A DNA stretch of 55,137 nt from Cyclobacteriaceae bacterium (lineage in GTDB: Bacteria > Bacteroidota > Bacteroidia > Cytophagales > Cyclobacteriaceae): assembly GCA_020436125.1 (NCBI GenBank), contig JAGQYK010000002.1, positions 132,336 to 187,472 of the forward strand, in the 5' to 3' direction. This document shows positions 8,443 to 16,225 of the stretch, piece after piece. The position numbers and the translations under genes were made by a program. Below the pieces are notes generated by a model. It did not search any database, was not told the DNA's origin, and saw only the letters and a program-made list of their open reading frames with translations. Position 1 is the stretch's first letter; each line of letters starts with the position of its first letter.

Positions 8443-8684
8443 GCTTTACATTAACACTTGTCATAGCCATTTATAGTAAAGCTTCATATATGTCGTCTAA
8501 TTAAATATTCGATCGATGAATGAATTTATTTGAGATCACAAAACAATGAATACTCCCCTTTTTACAATTCGATCGGATTCAAATACCAATTTGGTCATTT
8601 ATCGAATTAACCATTTCAAATAGATTGATTATAAGTTAGTTAGGTAATAAAACATCAACTTTTGAACATTTTACCTTACGGATG

Positions 8685-8701
8685 TACAGTGGAACACTGT
8701 A
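8685..8701. repeat. Perfect 7-3-7 inverted repeat
   Basis: TACAGTG and CACTGTA separated by GAA, 214 bases upstream of the M20-type gene. The size and symmetry suit a dimeric regulator site, but no second copy was seen in the window and there is no adjacent regulator gene. Confidence 0.4.
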
Positions 8702-8915
8702 AACAATACACATAGAATTCCTTTATGTATGGTGTTGTCAGTGCAAAAATACTGCTGGTAACCTTGCATCCAGGTTTGGGAATGGTCCCTCTTCCATTGA
8801 TGACATAAAGTAAATGATGGGGTCGCAGTTCCCTCAGATCATCACAAAATTCGTTGCTTCCGTATCCATCTTATGCTTAACTTGTTTTTCGAGTAAACCT
8901 AAACCTTAAATAACC

Positions 8916-10436
8916 ATGCACCCGCGCTTGCTTATTGTAACACTCCTGCTCACACTCCCCGTTATCCACGCACTTTCACAACTGAAAACAGTTCCCGAAA
9001 TCGAAAAGGCTACTAAAGCTGAATTTGTCAAAGCCGTCACAGACTTTCGTGCCGCTCTTCAAATACCTAATGACGGACATTATCCCGAGCAAATAAAGGC
9101 CAACGTAAGTTGGGCGACCAAAGCATTTGAAGACAGAGGTTTTAATACCCAGTTGATAAAAACACCAGGTGCTCCTCATGTATACGCTGAAAAGCAATTT
9201 GTTAAAAAAGGTAAGACTGTTCTTTTCTATCTTCAAATTGATGGACAACCTGTGGATACCTCTGCATGGGATCAGGAAAGTCCGTTTAAGGCAGCTCTCA
9301 AAGAAGAGAAGAATGGACAGTGGCTGGAAATCGACTGGAACGACTTCAATGAAAATTTTAATCCTGACTGGCGCATCTATGCCCGCTCTGCTTCCGACTC
9401 AAAAGGGCCGGCCATGTGTTTCCTTACAGCATTATCAATTCTTGAAAAGAATAAAGTAAAACCTAATTTCAATATTAAGGTGATCATGGATTTCCAGGAA
9501 GAGATGAGTTCGCCTCAATTGGCCTGGGTGGTGCAAAATAATCAGGAGTTATTAAAATCTGATATGGTGCTGATCATGGATGGCACCCGACATGTATCCA
9601 ATCTTCCTACCCTTTGTTTTGGTGCAAGAGGCATTGCCACAGCTACCCTCAAAGTATACGGGCCGCGTAATGCCTTGCACAGTGGACAGTATGGAAATTA
9701 TGCTCCCAATCCTGTTTTTGCCATGTCTAAACTTTTGGCAGGATTGAAAGACGACAACGGCAGGGTAACCCTCCCAGGATTCTATGATGGTATCGTATTA
9801 AGTGAAGCCGACAAGAAAGATTTGAACGACATTCCGGAAGATATGGATGAAATCAATTCTACTTTGGGCATCGCTCGCCCTGATGCTGTGGGTGCTACTT
9901 ATCAGGAAGCCATGCAATATCCAAGTCTTAACGTGAGAGGTATTCGTGCTGCGTGGGTAGGCAAAGAAGTAAGAACGATCATACCCGAAGAGGCCATTGC
10001 AGAAATAGATATGAGGTTGGTTGTAGAATCACCTGGAGAAAAACTGATGGGGTTGCTAAAACAATATGTAGAACAGCAGGGCTTTCATCTGGTAGATGGT
10101 GAACCCACTGACGAAGAAAGAACGCAATATCCCAAATTAGCATCACTGAGTTATAAGTTAGGATCCGAGCCCTTCCGCACAGACATCGATACGGAATTGG
10201 GACATTGGTTATCACGCGCCATGGAAAGGCTGTACGGAAATGATTTTGTAAAGATGAGAACCACAGGAGGATCTCAACCCATTGCGCCTTTTATTAAAAC
10301 GTTGAACATTCCAGCTGTTTCGGTACGCATCCCCAACCCTGACAACAGCATTCATAGTCCCAACGAAAACATCAGGGTAGGCAATTTCTTTGAGGGTATA
10401 GAAACCATGGTGGGGGTATTGACGGAGAAGTTGTAG
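8916..10436 (+). CDS. Secreted M20/M28-type metallohydrolase (carnosinase-like) with altered metal site
   Basis: A 506-residue exported protein (signal peptide about 1-21) of the M20 family, which hydrolyses peptides and acylated amino acids with two zinc ions. The carnosinase-like layout is clear: catalytic D109, bridging D161 in SDSKG, E195/E196, D222, H255 in NALHSG of the lid/dimerisation domain, and H480 in SIHSPNENIRV. The first zinc ligand, normally His in a GHxDxQP motif, is Gln107 in LQIDGQPV (codon CAA at 9234-9236). One zinc site therefore lacks its usual His, so the enzyme may bind one metal, use Gln as a weak ligand, or have changed activity. It stands alone, with 171 bases before the next gene. 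Substrate unknown. Confidence 0.88.
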   Translation: MHPRLLIVTLLLTLPVIHALSQLKTVPEIEKATKAEFVKAVTDFRAALQIPNDGHYPEQIKANVSWATKAFEDRGFNTQLIKTPGAPHVYAEKQFVKKGKTVLFYLQIDGQPVDTSAWDQESPFKAALKEEKNGQWLEIDWNDFNENFNPDWRIYARSASDSKGPAMCFLTALSILEKNKVKPNFNIKVIMDFQEEMSSPQLAWVVQNNQELLKSDMVLIMDGTRHVSNLPTLCFGARGIATATLKVYGPRNALHSGQYGNYAPNPVFAMSKLLAGLKDDNGRVTLPGFYDGIVLSEADKKDLNDIPEDMDEINSTLGIARPDAVGATYQEAMQYPSLNVRGIRAAWVGKEVRTIIPEEAIAEIDMRLVVESPGEKLMGLLKQYVEQQGFHLVDGEPTDEERTQYPKLASLSYKLGSEPFRTDIDTELGHWLSRAMERLYGNDFVKMRTTGGSQPIAPFIKTLNIPAVSVRIPNPDNSIHSPNENIRVGNFFEGIETMVGVLTEKL

Positions 10437-10567
10437 GATTGATAAAAAAACAGCTTACAATACATCCTTGCTGAGGTCACCACTAAGGCATTTGCTAGCC
10501 AACAGTTGCCTATTCAAATACTTTTAACCGTAAAACATTACACATCAAGATCATGCTAAAAAAAGCT

Positions 10568-10575
10568 TAAATTTG
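10568..10575 (+). promoter_or_regulatory. -7 promoter box TAAATTTG for the T9SS cargo gene
   Basis: Perfect TAnnTTTG match ending 32 bases before the ATG at 10608. It makes the TTG at 10590 a poor start, because that would leave almost no leader. No TTG -33 element at proper spacing. Confidence 0.5.
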
Positions 10576-10607
10576 ATGGTTAAAATCTCTTGTTACTCTG
10601 TGGCTTT

Positions 10608-13600
10608 ATGAAAATTTCTTTTCTACCCAATCCGGGCTTAAGCATTAAATCTCTGAGAATTTCATTCCTACTGATGTGTGTTGCTTGCATTCTACCCCAG
10701 TTTGGTTTTTCCCAAACAGGACCTGGCGGTGTAGGTGCAGCCAATGGCGCCTCCACTTTAAGTGCATGGTGGAGAGGCGATGCAGGGGTAACCTCCTCAG
10801 CAGGTGTGGTAAGTGCCTGGGGAGATCAATCAGGGTATGGAAATAACCTTTCGCAAGCAACCCCAGCTAACAGACCTACTATCACTACCTCTGCCGCATT
10901 AAATAACCGATCAGCAATTCGTTATACCGCTGCCAATTCACAATTCTTCAATTCATCATATTCCGGACCTGGTGTAGATAACATGACCTTATTTGTGGTC
11001 GCTAATGGTACCAATTACCAGTCGCTGATACGGTTTCAAAATACAGCTGGAACATATGTAGTCTACCCATGGAATGCCGGGCAAACTTTTATTGCTTCCA
11101 GTGATGGCGGCACAGGATCAGGTGTGGCCAGCGGGTTGGTAGGAAGTACCAATAATGTTGGTGGCGCCCGCTATAGAAGGAATACTACCAATGGCATGCA
11201 AACCTACCTGAATGGTGGGGTCAATGCACAACGTAACTCTTCCAACAATACATTACCTACCCAAACTTTTTTTTCAGGAAAATATAGTGGTGGTACAGAA
11301 TACCCTAATGCCGATGTGGGTGAAATGATCGTCTATTATACAGCCCTTAACGATGCACAAATGGTGATCGTCCAAAACTATCTGGCGGCCAAGTTTAATG
11401 TAGCATTGAGTTCAAATGATGTATACACCATGGACAATCCTGCCAATGGTGATTATGATTTCGATGTGGCGGGTATAGGTCGGATCAATGCGTCTAACCT
11501 TCACAACGATGCACAGGGAACAGGAATAGTCCGTATCCTCAACCCGACCAACCTGGGTGATAATGAATTTTTATTGTGGGGAAGCAATGGAATGGCACTC
11601 ACTCCACTGGTCACCACTGATGTTCCTTCAGGAGTTGTCTCAAGAGTTTCCAGAGTATGGCGTGCCAGCGAGGTAAATGCCTCAAGTATAGCCGTAGATG
11701 TTGGAGCAGTAGACGTCCGGTTTGACCTCACAGGATTAGGCACCATTAACGCTGTCGCACTCCGTCTGCTGGTGGATACCGATAATGACAATTCCTTTGC
11801 TGATGAGACGCCAATCGCAGGCGCAACGAGCGTGGGCGGAAATGTTTACCAGTTTGCCGGGGTCACTCAAATAGCCAACGGTACCCGATTCACCCTAAGC
11901 ACTGATGCTGTAAGCACCTACTACTCCTTTGCAAGTGGTGCGTGGGAAGCCAACACTTCATGGAGCTTAAGTTCTGATGGTTCTTCAGGGGTGTTGCCTG
12001 CTGGAGTGTTTCCTGGTCGCAAGGATAATGTAGTGATCCGGACAGGTCATACTATTACTGCAGATAATATTACTGACAATGGCTATCCCGGTGTAAAGCC
12101 TGATGATCTGGGGCTATCCAATGTCGGCCCTTTCAGTGCCTCCAACCTTTCTATGTTCTACCAAACCGGTGATATTCTTATAGAAGGCACACTTTCCATA
12201 CCTGGTATAGAAGCGATGCTAGGAGGTTACACACAAATTGCCAGTGGTGGAACACTCACTACCGGATCGAGTTTGGTGAATACCGGTTATCTGGAAGCAG
12301 AGAATGGATCTGCACTGAGCACACTAGATGATTTTATTTTAACTGGTAATAGCATTACCATTATTAACACCAACTCTACTTCTTCTGATGATATCATTAT
12401 TGATCATACAGATGCTACTTTGTGTGGTACGGGCTCTACCATTCTGCAAAATGGTGCAGGCAGTACCATCACATTTTCAAATAGTGGTACGATCAATCAG
12501 GTTTGTTCATCCTTTACCATCAGCTGCACAGGAGCAGGGTGTTCTGGCACCTTTCCTACTGTTGGAACAGGTTCGGTTATATTAGGCAATAGTGGCCCAG
12601 CGGGGGTCGGTGCTACCGATGGAACTACTTCATTGGTACTATGGTTAGACGCCACCCAACTAAGCGGTGCCAACGATGCCACCATTACAACCTGGAATGA
12701 CTTATCTGGATACAATTATAATTTTACAGTTGGAAATGGGGCAGTTCTTAAAACCAATGCTGCTAATGGATACTCGGTACTCGATTTCAATGGTACCTCC
12801 CATTATTTTCAACGCGCCTATACAGCAGGATTAAACCCGAACAACTTTTCTATCTTTTCGGCCAATAATGTAACTAGCACTGGAGCATATAAAACAGTGA
12901 TATCCAGCAGAAAAGCAGGTCCTACTGGCGGCTATATGCTCTATAGTATTCCAACAAGTAACGTTTGGACTTTCTGGAATGGCAATGGGGGTAGTTGGGA
13001 TCAACTTAATGCTACAAGCACAGCCGGCACATGGGCTTCACAGGCGCTTACCTATAATAGTACGGCCAATAGCAAATCCCTATCTATACAAAATGGAACT
13101 GCAGTTACACAAACACCAACATTTGTGGTCAACAATGTTAATAATACCCGTATAGGTGCAGGCTCCAACGAAGGCGGGCCTAATTATTATTTCCGTGGAC
13201 GGATTGGCGAAGTGTTCATGTACAGTAAGGTAACCAATGCAGCTCAAGTGATTCTCATCAACAATTATTTGGCAGCCAAATACAACTTCACACTTTCGCT
13301 GAATGATGTTTATACCATGGACACTCCAGGTACGGACTTTGATCATGAAGTGGCTGGTGTAGGAAGAGCCTCTGATGGATCTTACCATAGGGATGCGAAA
13401 GGCACAGGGGTAGTTCGTATGTGGAACCCGCGAGACCTTGGAAATGGGGAATTTATGATGTGGGGACACAACAATGCCACCTTCAATAGCTCTACCACTG
13501 CTGTGGGTACTGCAGTGGATGGTACCTTAATTCATGAACGGCTCAATAGGATATGGGCAGTAAGTGAGACCGGTGATGTAGGCAATGTATCCGTTTCATT

Positions 13601-14327
13601 TAACCTTTCTACGCTTACTTCTGGTTCTTTCTTGGGTTCTAATCTACGCCTGCTTATCGACAGGGACGGAGATGGATTTGCTGACAATGATGTCACTCCA
13701 ATTACAGGTTCTTTCTCTGGCAACAAAGTGGTTTTCTCTGGAGTTAATTTTCAGGCGGGTGACCGCTTCACTTTGGGAAATACCAACTTCGGTACACCGC
13801 TTCCTGTTACATTGGTATCCTTTGACGCCACTTCACAACCGGGTGCAGTAAAGTTGGAATGGGAGACTGCTACAGAAATCAATAATGACTTCTTTCATAT
13901 TCAGCGATCAATAGATGCCGAACAATGGATATCAATTGATAAGGTTCAAGGTGCTGGTAATTCCAATGAACCTATTCAATACCAACGTTACGACAACCAA
14001 CCGATTAAAGGTGTTTCCTATTATCGTTTAAGACAAACGGACTTTGATGGTAAAGTAGATTACTCCCCTATTGTAGCAGTAAACTATGATGGTGCCACAA
14101 CAATACAAGTATTCCCTAACCCTTCTACAGGAATATTTACTATCCCTCAAATGCGGTTGACCGAAGAGCAAGTTCTGGTGTTCAATAATCTGGGGCAAAA
14201 AGTGAATTTTACCCTCCATACGGATAGCGATACACAAATTTCTCTAGCCAATCAGCCTGCAGGAGTATACTTAGTTCGGATATTTGACGGACAGGTTCTT
14301 CACACTATCCGATTGGTTAAGAATTAG
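10608..14327 (+). CDS. Large secreted T9SS type A cargo with duplicated lectin-like modules
   Basis: A 1239-residue exported protein. After a signal peptide (to about residue 35) come two copies of one module: the first opens GPGGVGAANGASTLSAWW (nt about 10720), the second GPAGVGATDGTTSLVLWL (nt about 12595). Each holds a LamG/concanavalin-like beta sandwich and a closing block containing YLAAKFNVALSSNDVYTMD or YLAAKYNFTLSLNDVYTMD and then VAGIGR/VAGVGR and GTGIVR/GTGVVR. Between them lies a beta-rich, Ser/Thr/Asn-rich stretch (nt 11930-12590). A fibronectin-like domain (LPVTLVSFDA on) precedes the type A sorting domain (VFPNPSTGIFTI to the end, ending HTIRLVKN), which directs export by T9SS and attachment to the surface. 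Start chosen at ATG 10608. Ligand unknown; adhesion or polysaccharide binding is plausible. Confidence 0.9.
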   Translation: MKISFLPNPGLSIKSLRISFLLMCVACILPQFGFSQTGPGGVGAANGASTLSAWWRGDAGVTSSAGVVSAWGDQSGYGNNLSQATPANRPTITTSAALNNRSAIRYTAANSQFFNSSYSGPGVDNMTLFVVANGTNYQSLIRFQNTAGTYVVYPWNAGQTFIASSDGGTGSGVASGLVGSTNNVGGARYRRNTTNGMQTYLNGGVNAQRNSSNNTLPTQTFFSGKYSGGTEYPNADVGEMIVYYTALNDAQMVIVQNYLAAKFNVALSSNDVYTMDNPANGDYDFDVAGIGRINASNLHNDAQGTGIVRILNPTNLGDNEFLLWGSNGMALTPLVTTDVPSGVVSRVSRVWRASEVNASSIAVDVGAVDVRFDLTGLGTINAVALRLLVDTDNDNSFADETPIAGATSVGGNVYQFAGVTQIANGTRFTLSTDAVSTYYSFASGAWEANTSWSLSSDGSSGVLPAGVFPGRKDNVVIRTGHTITADNITDNGYPGVKPDDLGLSNVGPFSASNLSMFYQTGDILIEGTLSIPGIEAMLGGYTQIASGGTLTTGSSLVNTGYLEAENGSALSTLDDFILTGNSITIINTNSTSSDDIIIDHTDATLCGTGSTILQNGAGSTITFSNSGTINQVCSSFTISCTGAGCSGTFPTVGTGSVILGNSGPAGVGATDGTTSLVLWLDATQLSGANDATITTWNDLSGYNYNFTVGNGAVLKTNAANGYSVLDFNGTSHYFQRAYTAGLNPNNFSIFSANNVTSTGAYKTVISSRKAGPTGGYMLYSIPTSNVWTFWNGNGGSWDQLNATSTAGTWASQALTYNSTANSKSLSIQNGTAVTQTPTFVVNNVNNTRIGAGSNEGGPNYYFRGRIGEVFMYSKVTNAAQVILINNYLAAKYNFTLSLNDVYTMDTPGTDFDHEVAGVGRASDGSYHRDAKGTGVVRMWNPRDLGNGEFMMWGHNNATFNSSTTAVGTAVDGTLIHERLNRIWAVSETGDVGNVSVSFNLSTLTSGSFLGSNLRLLIDRDGDGFADNDVTPITGSFSGNKVVFSGVNFQAGDRFTLGNTNFGTPLPVTLVSFDATSQPGAVKLEWETATEINNDFFHIQRSIDAEQWISIDKVQGAGNSNEPIQYQRYDNQPIKGVSYYRLRQTDFDGKVDYSPIVAVNYDGATTIQVFPNPSTGIFTIPQMRLTEEQVLVFNNLGQKVNFTLHTDSDTQISLANQPAGVYLVRIFDGQVLHTIRLVKN

Positions 14328-14345
14328 TATTCTGAGTGACATCTA

Positions 14346-14774
14346 CTACTCACAACTAGGGCACTCCCACTCCTTATCTAAATCGATGACGGTGACAATG
14401 GAAAGATGCTTTTGTTTCGGTGCCACGATAACACGTAGATGTTGCCGATCGCGGGAGGTATAACCTTCCACAGCATACTTAGGTCCCCGATTGCCCTGTA
14501 AATCACTTTTACTGTAATTCACCTTTGCCTTCCTGACGATTTCTTTTACTTCCTTTTGGGTAATGTTTCTGCACTTCATTCGGCATCGGGCATGCTTCGT
14601 AAAAAAGTATTCCGCTTCCTTATCTCTGAATACATCTAGATTGGTTCTTGTCTGCTTATCATTATAGTCAAAGGTTTCCGCATCCAACCCAATCTCACCA
14701 TCCCGACTGTATTTTACAACCAAGCCCACAACGAGCAACACGGCCAACAGTATGTAAGGAGCCCACTTTTTCAT
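14346..14774 (-). CDS. DUF4258 domain protein with N-terminal membrane anchor
   Basis: A 142-residue protein. Residues 7-24 form a membrane helix (PYILLAVLLVVGLVVKY), so the rest lies outside or under the inner membrane. The remainder shows the DUF4258 pattern: FFTKHARCRMKCRNIT followed by an EVKEIV helix, then a beta region with GPKYAVEGYTS and LRVIVAP and a terminal VTVIDLD. This fold resembles small RNA-interference or toxin-like proteins, but the membrane anchor argues against a plain toxin. Cys residues occur at the KHARCRMKC segment and in a terminal CPSC, possibly a metal site. It converges on the T9SS cargo gene. Function unknown. Confidence 0.75.
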   Translation of the reverse strand: MKKWAPYILLAVLLVVGLVVKYSRDGEIGLDAETFDYNDKQTRTNLDVFRDKEAEYFFTKHARCRMKCRNITQKEVKEIVRKAKVNYSKSDLQGNRGPKYAVEGYTSRDRQHLRVIVAPKQKHLSIVTVIDLDKEWECPSCE

Positions 14775-14806
14775 TTTACTAAATAAAGGAATTAAATGAT
14801 TGGATT

Positions 14807-15298
14807 TTAAACACTTCGCTCCGCTACCTCCTCAGAAGTCAGCCCATAGATGGGTGGAGTTTTAATACCAAGCATACTCAGGTAAGTATACAACTGTCCA
14901 CGATGATGAATCTCATGCTCTGCCATCAGACGCAGCCATTTCCAAACAGTGATCTTAGCTCCACCGGGAGTTTCACACTTACCATTTATATCCTCATCTG
15001 TTAGGCTCTTGAAAATTTCCATGGACTCCTCATGAGTAGTTTTAAAAAATTCGAGCACAGCATCAGGCCCCTCCGCCAGATCAGCACCACATCCTTTGTA
15101 CTTGCTCCGCTTTCCTTGCACATTCTCTGCGTACATATAACGTTCAATAGCACCAAGGTGTCGCACAATATCACCCATTGTAAACTTCCCTTCTTGCAGC
15201 TTCCACTCCAATTTATCAGTGGGGATACACACCACGATCCTCATCGTTCTTGCCCTCACCTTTTCGTAGTAATCCAGAAAATCAGAAAAGTTGTTCAT
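14807..15298 (-). CDS. DinB family protein
   Basis: A 163-residue cytoplasmic protein of the DinB/YfiT four-helix bundle superfamily. The expected metal-ligand histidines are visible: one in DIVRHLGAIERYMY (about residues 43-56), and two in AEHEIHHRGQLYTYL near residue 130. Some members are bacillithiol or mycothiol transferases or thiol-dependent detoxification enzymes, others have no known reaction. It is divergent from the YfcE-type phosphodiesterase with 53 bases between the ATGs. No further hint about a partner. Assignment to the superfamily is firm, function is not. Confidence 0.85.
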   Translation of the reverse strand: MNNFSDFLDYYEKVRARTMRIVVCIPTDKLEWKLQEGKFTMGDIVRHLGAIERYMYAENVQGKRSKYKGCGADLAEGPDAVLEFFKTTHEESMEIFKSLTDEDINGKCETPGGAKITVWKWLRLMAEHEIHHRGQLYTYLSMLGIKTPPIYGLTSEEVAERSV

Positions 15299-15335
15299 AG
15301 GATTTATTTAGTAACACTTAAAGTTAAGACTTTAC

Positions 15336-15343
15336 TAGTTTTG
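15336..15343 (+). promoter_or_regulatory. -7 promoter box TAGTTTTG, near-leaderless YfcE-type gene
   Basis: Perfect TAnnTTTG match that ends only 8 bases before the ATG at 15352. With a start site 4-7 bases after the box, the message would have a leader of 1-4 bases, effectively leaderless. Confidence 0.55.
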
Positions 15344-15351
15344 GAGCAGGT

Positions 15352-15861
15352 ATGAAAATAGGCTTACTCTCCGACACCCACGGTTATCTGGATCCCAAAG
15401 TATTTGAGTACTTCAAGGAAGTAGATGAAATATGGCACGCTGGTGATATTGGTGATATCTCAGTAATTGAGGCGTTAGAGAAGTTTAAAAAGGTAAGAGC
15501 AGTGTTTGGTAACATTGACAGCGCCTCTGTGTACAATCGGTTTCCGGAAGACTGGATGTTTACCTGCGAGGGTGTCGAGGTGTGGATTACCCATATTGCC
15601 GGTGCCCCTCCCCGCTACAATGATAGAATCAAAAATCAATTACTCCGACATCCTCCTGATCTTCTCATTTGTGGGCACTCCCACATCATGAAGGCGCAAC
15701 GTGATCCAAAGTTTGATAATATGCTCTATCTCAACCCTGGTGCAGCAGGCAATCATGGATTTCACCATATTAAAACCATAGTAAGGTTTGAGCTAATTGA
15801 TACTAAGATTAAAAATATGCAGGTGATTGAGTTGGGGAAGAGGGGAAGTATCATCAATTGA
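15352..15861 (+). CDS. YfcE/MJ0936-type metallophosphoesterase
   Basis: A 169-residue cytoplasmic phosphodiesterase with all five calcineurin-fold motifs: SDTHG (residues 7-11), GDIGD (31-35), GNID (51-54), GHSH (near 112) and NPGA (near 130). These bind two metal ions. Family members YfcE and MJ0936 cleave phosphodiester model substrates; the physiological substrate is not known. Length fits the family. Promoter almost abuts the ATG. It converges on the small basic protein gene, with a strong bidirectional terminator between. Nothing unusual in sequence. Confidence 0.9.
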   Translation: MKIGLLSDTHGYLDPKVFEYFKEVDEIWHAGDIGDISVIEALEKFKKVRAVFGNIDSASVYNRFPEDWMFTCEGVEVWITHIAGAPPRYNDRIKNQLLRHPPDLLICGHSHIMKAQRDPKFDNMLYLNPGAAGNHGFHHIKTIVRFELIDTKIKNMQVIELGKRGSIIN

Positions 15862-15877
15862 CGAAAGCGTATAAACT

Positions 15878-15906
15878 AAAAAAGTCAACCTGATGGTTGA
15901 CTTTTT
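15878..15906. terminator. Bidirectional intrinsic terminator
   Basis: Perfect 8-bp stem AGTCAACC/GGTTGACT with a TGAT loop (15883-15902), flanked by A residues on one side and TTTTT on the other. It serves both converging genes. Confidence 0.92.
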
Positions 15907-15926
15907 ACTATAATCTCTGAATTCAA

Positions 15927-16109
15927 TTACTTCTTGGCCTTGAATTCCTCTTTTACCTTTTCGATATCAACAGACTTCATCACAGGCTTGAAATTCTGAA
16001 CCTTCAAATCTGTTCTTCTACGTGCTGATTGAGCTCTGTCTCTTCTTACTTTTCTTTTCAATCTGGTAACTCCCATGATAGTAATTTTTTTAATCCAATC
16101 GTCTGCCAT
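15927..16109 (-). CDS. Small basic conserved-type protein
   Basis: A 60-residue protein starting MADDWIKKITIMGVTRLKRK, with a dense Arg/Lys stretch (residues 12-33: RLKRKVRRDRAQSARRR) and a Lys/Glu C-terminal tail (KVKEEFKAKK). Its charge and size resemble small ribosomal or RNA-binding proteins. A perfect -7 box (16124-16131) lies 14 bases before the ATG at 16109, so the longer frame from 16145, which would begin upstream of the promoter, is not the protein. A shorter start at 16076 (MGVTRL) is possible. It is divergent from hisS with both promoters in about 115 bases. I do not recognise a named family; nucleic acid binding is inferred from composition. Confidence 0.75.
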   Translation of the reverse strand: MADDWIKKITIMGVTRLKRKVRRDRAQSARRRTDLKVQNFKPVMKSVDIEKVKEEFKAKK

Positions 16110-16123
16110 TGTGCAGCAGGTCG

Positions 16124-16131
16124 CAAAAATA
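16124..16131 (-). promoter_or_regulatory. -7 promoter box TATTTTTG for the small basic protein
   Basis: Perfect TAnnTTTG on the minus strand, 14 bases from the ATG at 16109. It decides the start codon of that gene. Confidence 0.6.
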
Positions 16132-16207
16132 GCAGAATCTATCAATCTTAAAAAATAATTTTAAGCTAATCCAGCGTATAAATCATGTAAATAACCCTGA
16201 TCATGGT

Positions 16208-16215
16208 TAGTTTTG
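16208..16215 (+). promoter_or_regulatory. -7 promoter box TAGTTTTG for hisS
   Basis: Perfect TAnnTTTG match ending 10 bases before the hisS ATG at 16226. The resulting leader would be about 3-6 bases, too short for a Shine-Dalgarno site. Confidence 0.55.
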
Positions 16216-16225
16216 GCCTCAGCAC

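Larger units (their letters stand above)
8405..8915. other. 511-base intergenic stretch, no gene seen
   Basis: The largest gene-free region in the window, between a divergently oriented membrane protein and the M20-type hydrolase. All frames are broken by stops. It contains the -7 box of the leftward gene (8435-8442), two copies of ATTCGATCG (about 8506-8514 and 8567-8575), and a perfect 7-3-7 palindrome TACAGTG-GAA-CACTGTA (8685-8701). I found no tRNA-like fold or clear terminator. A small RNA or an operator is possible but unsupported beyond these repeats. Confidence 0.5.

Noticed and set aside
13080-13469. 129-codon minus-strand frame inside the T9SS cargo
   Set aside because: Shadow of the module repeat on the plus strand; its composition (Cys/His-rich) follows from codon bias of the sense strand.
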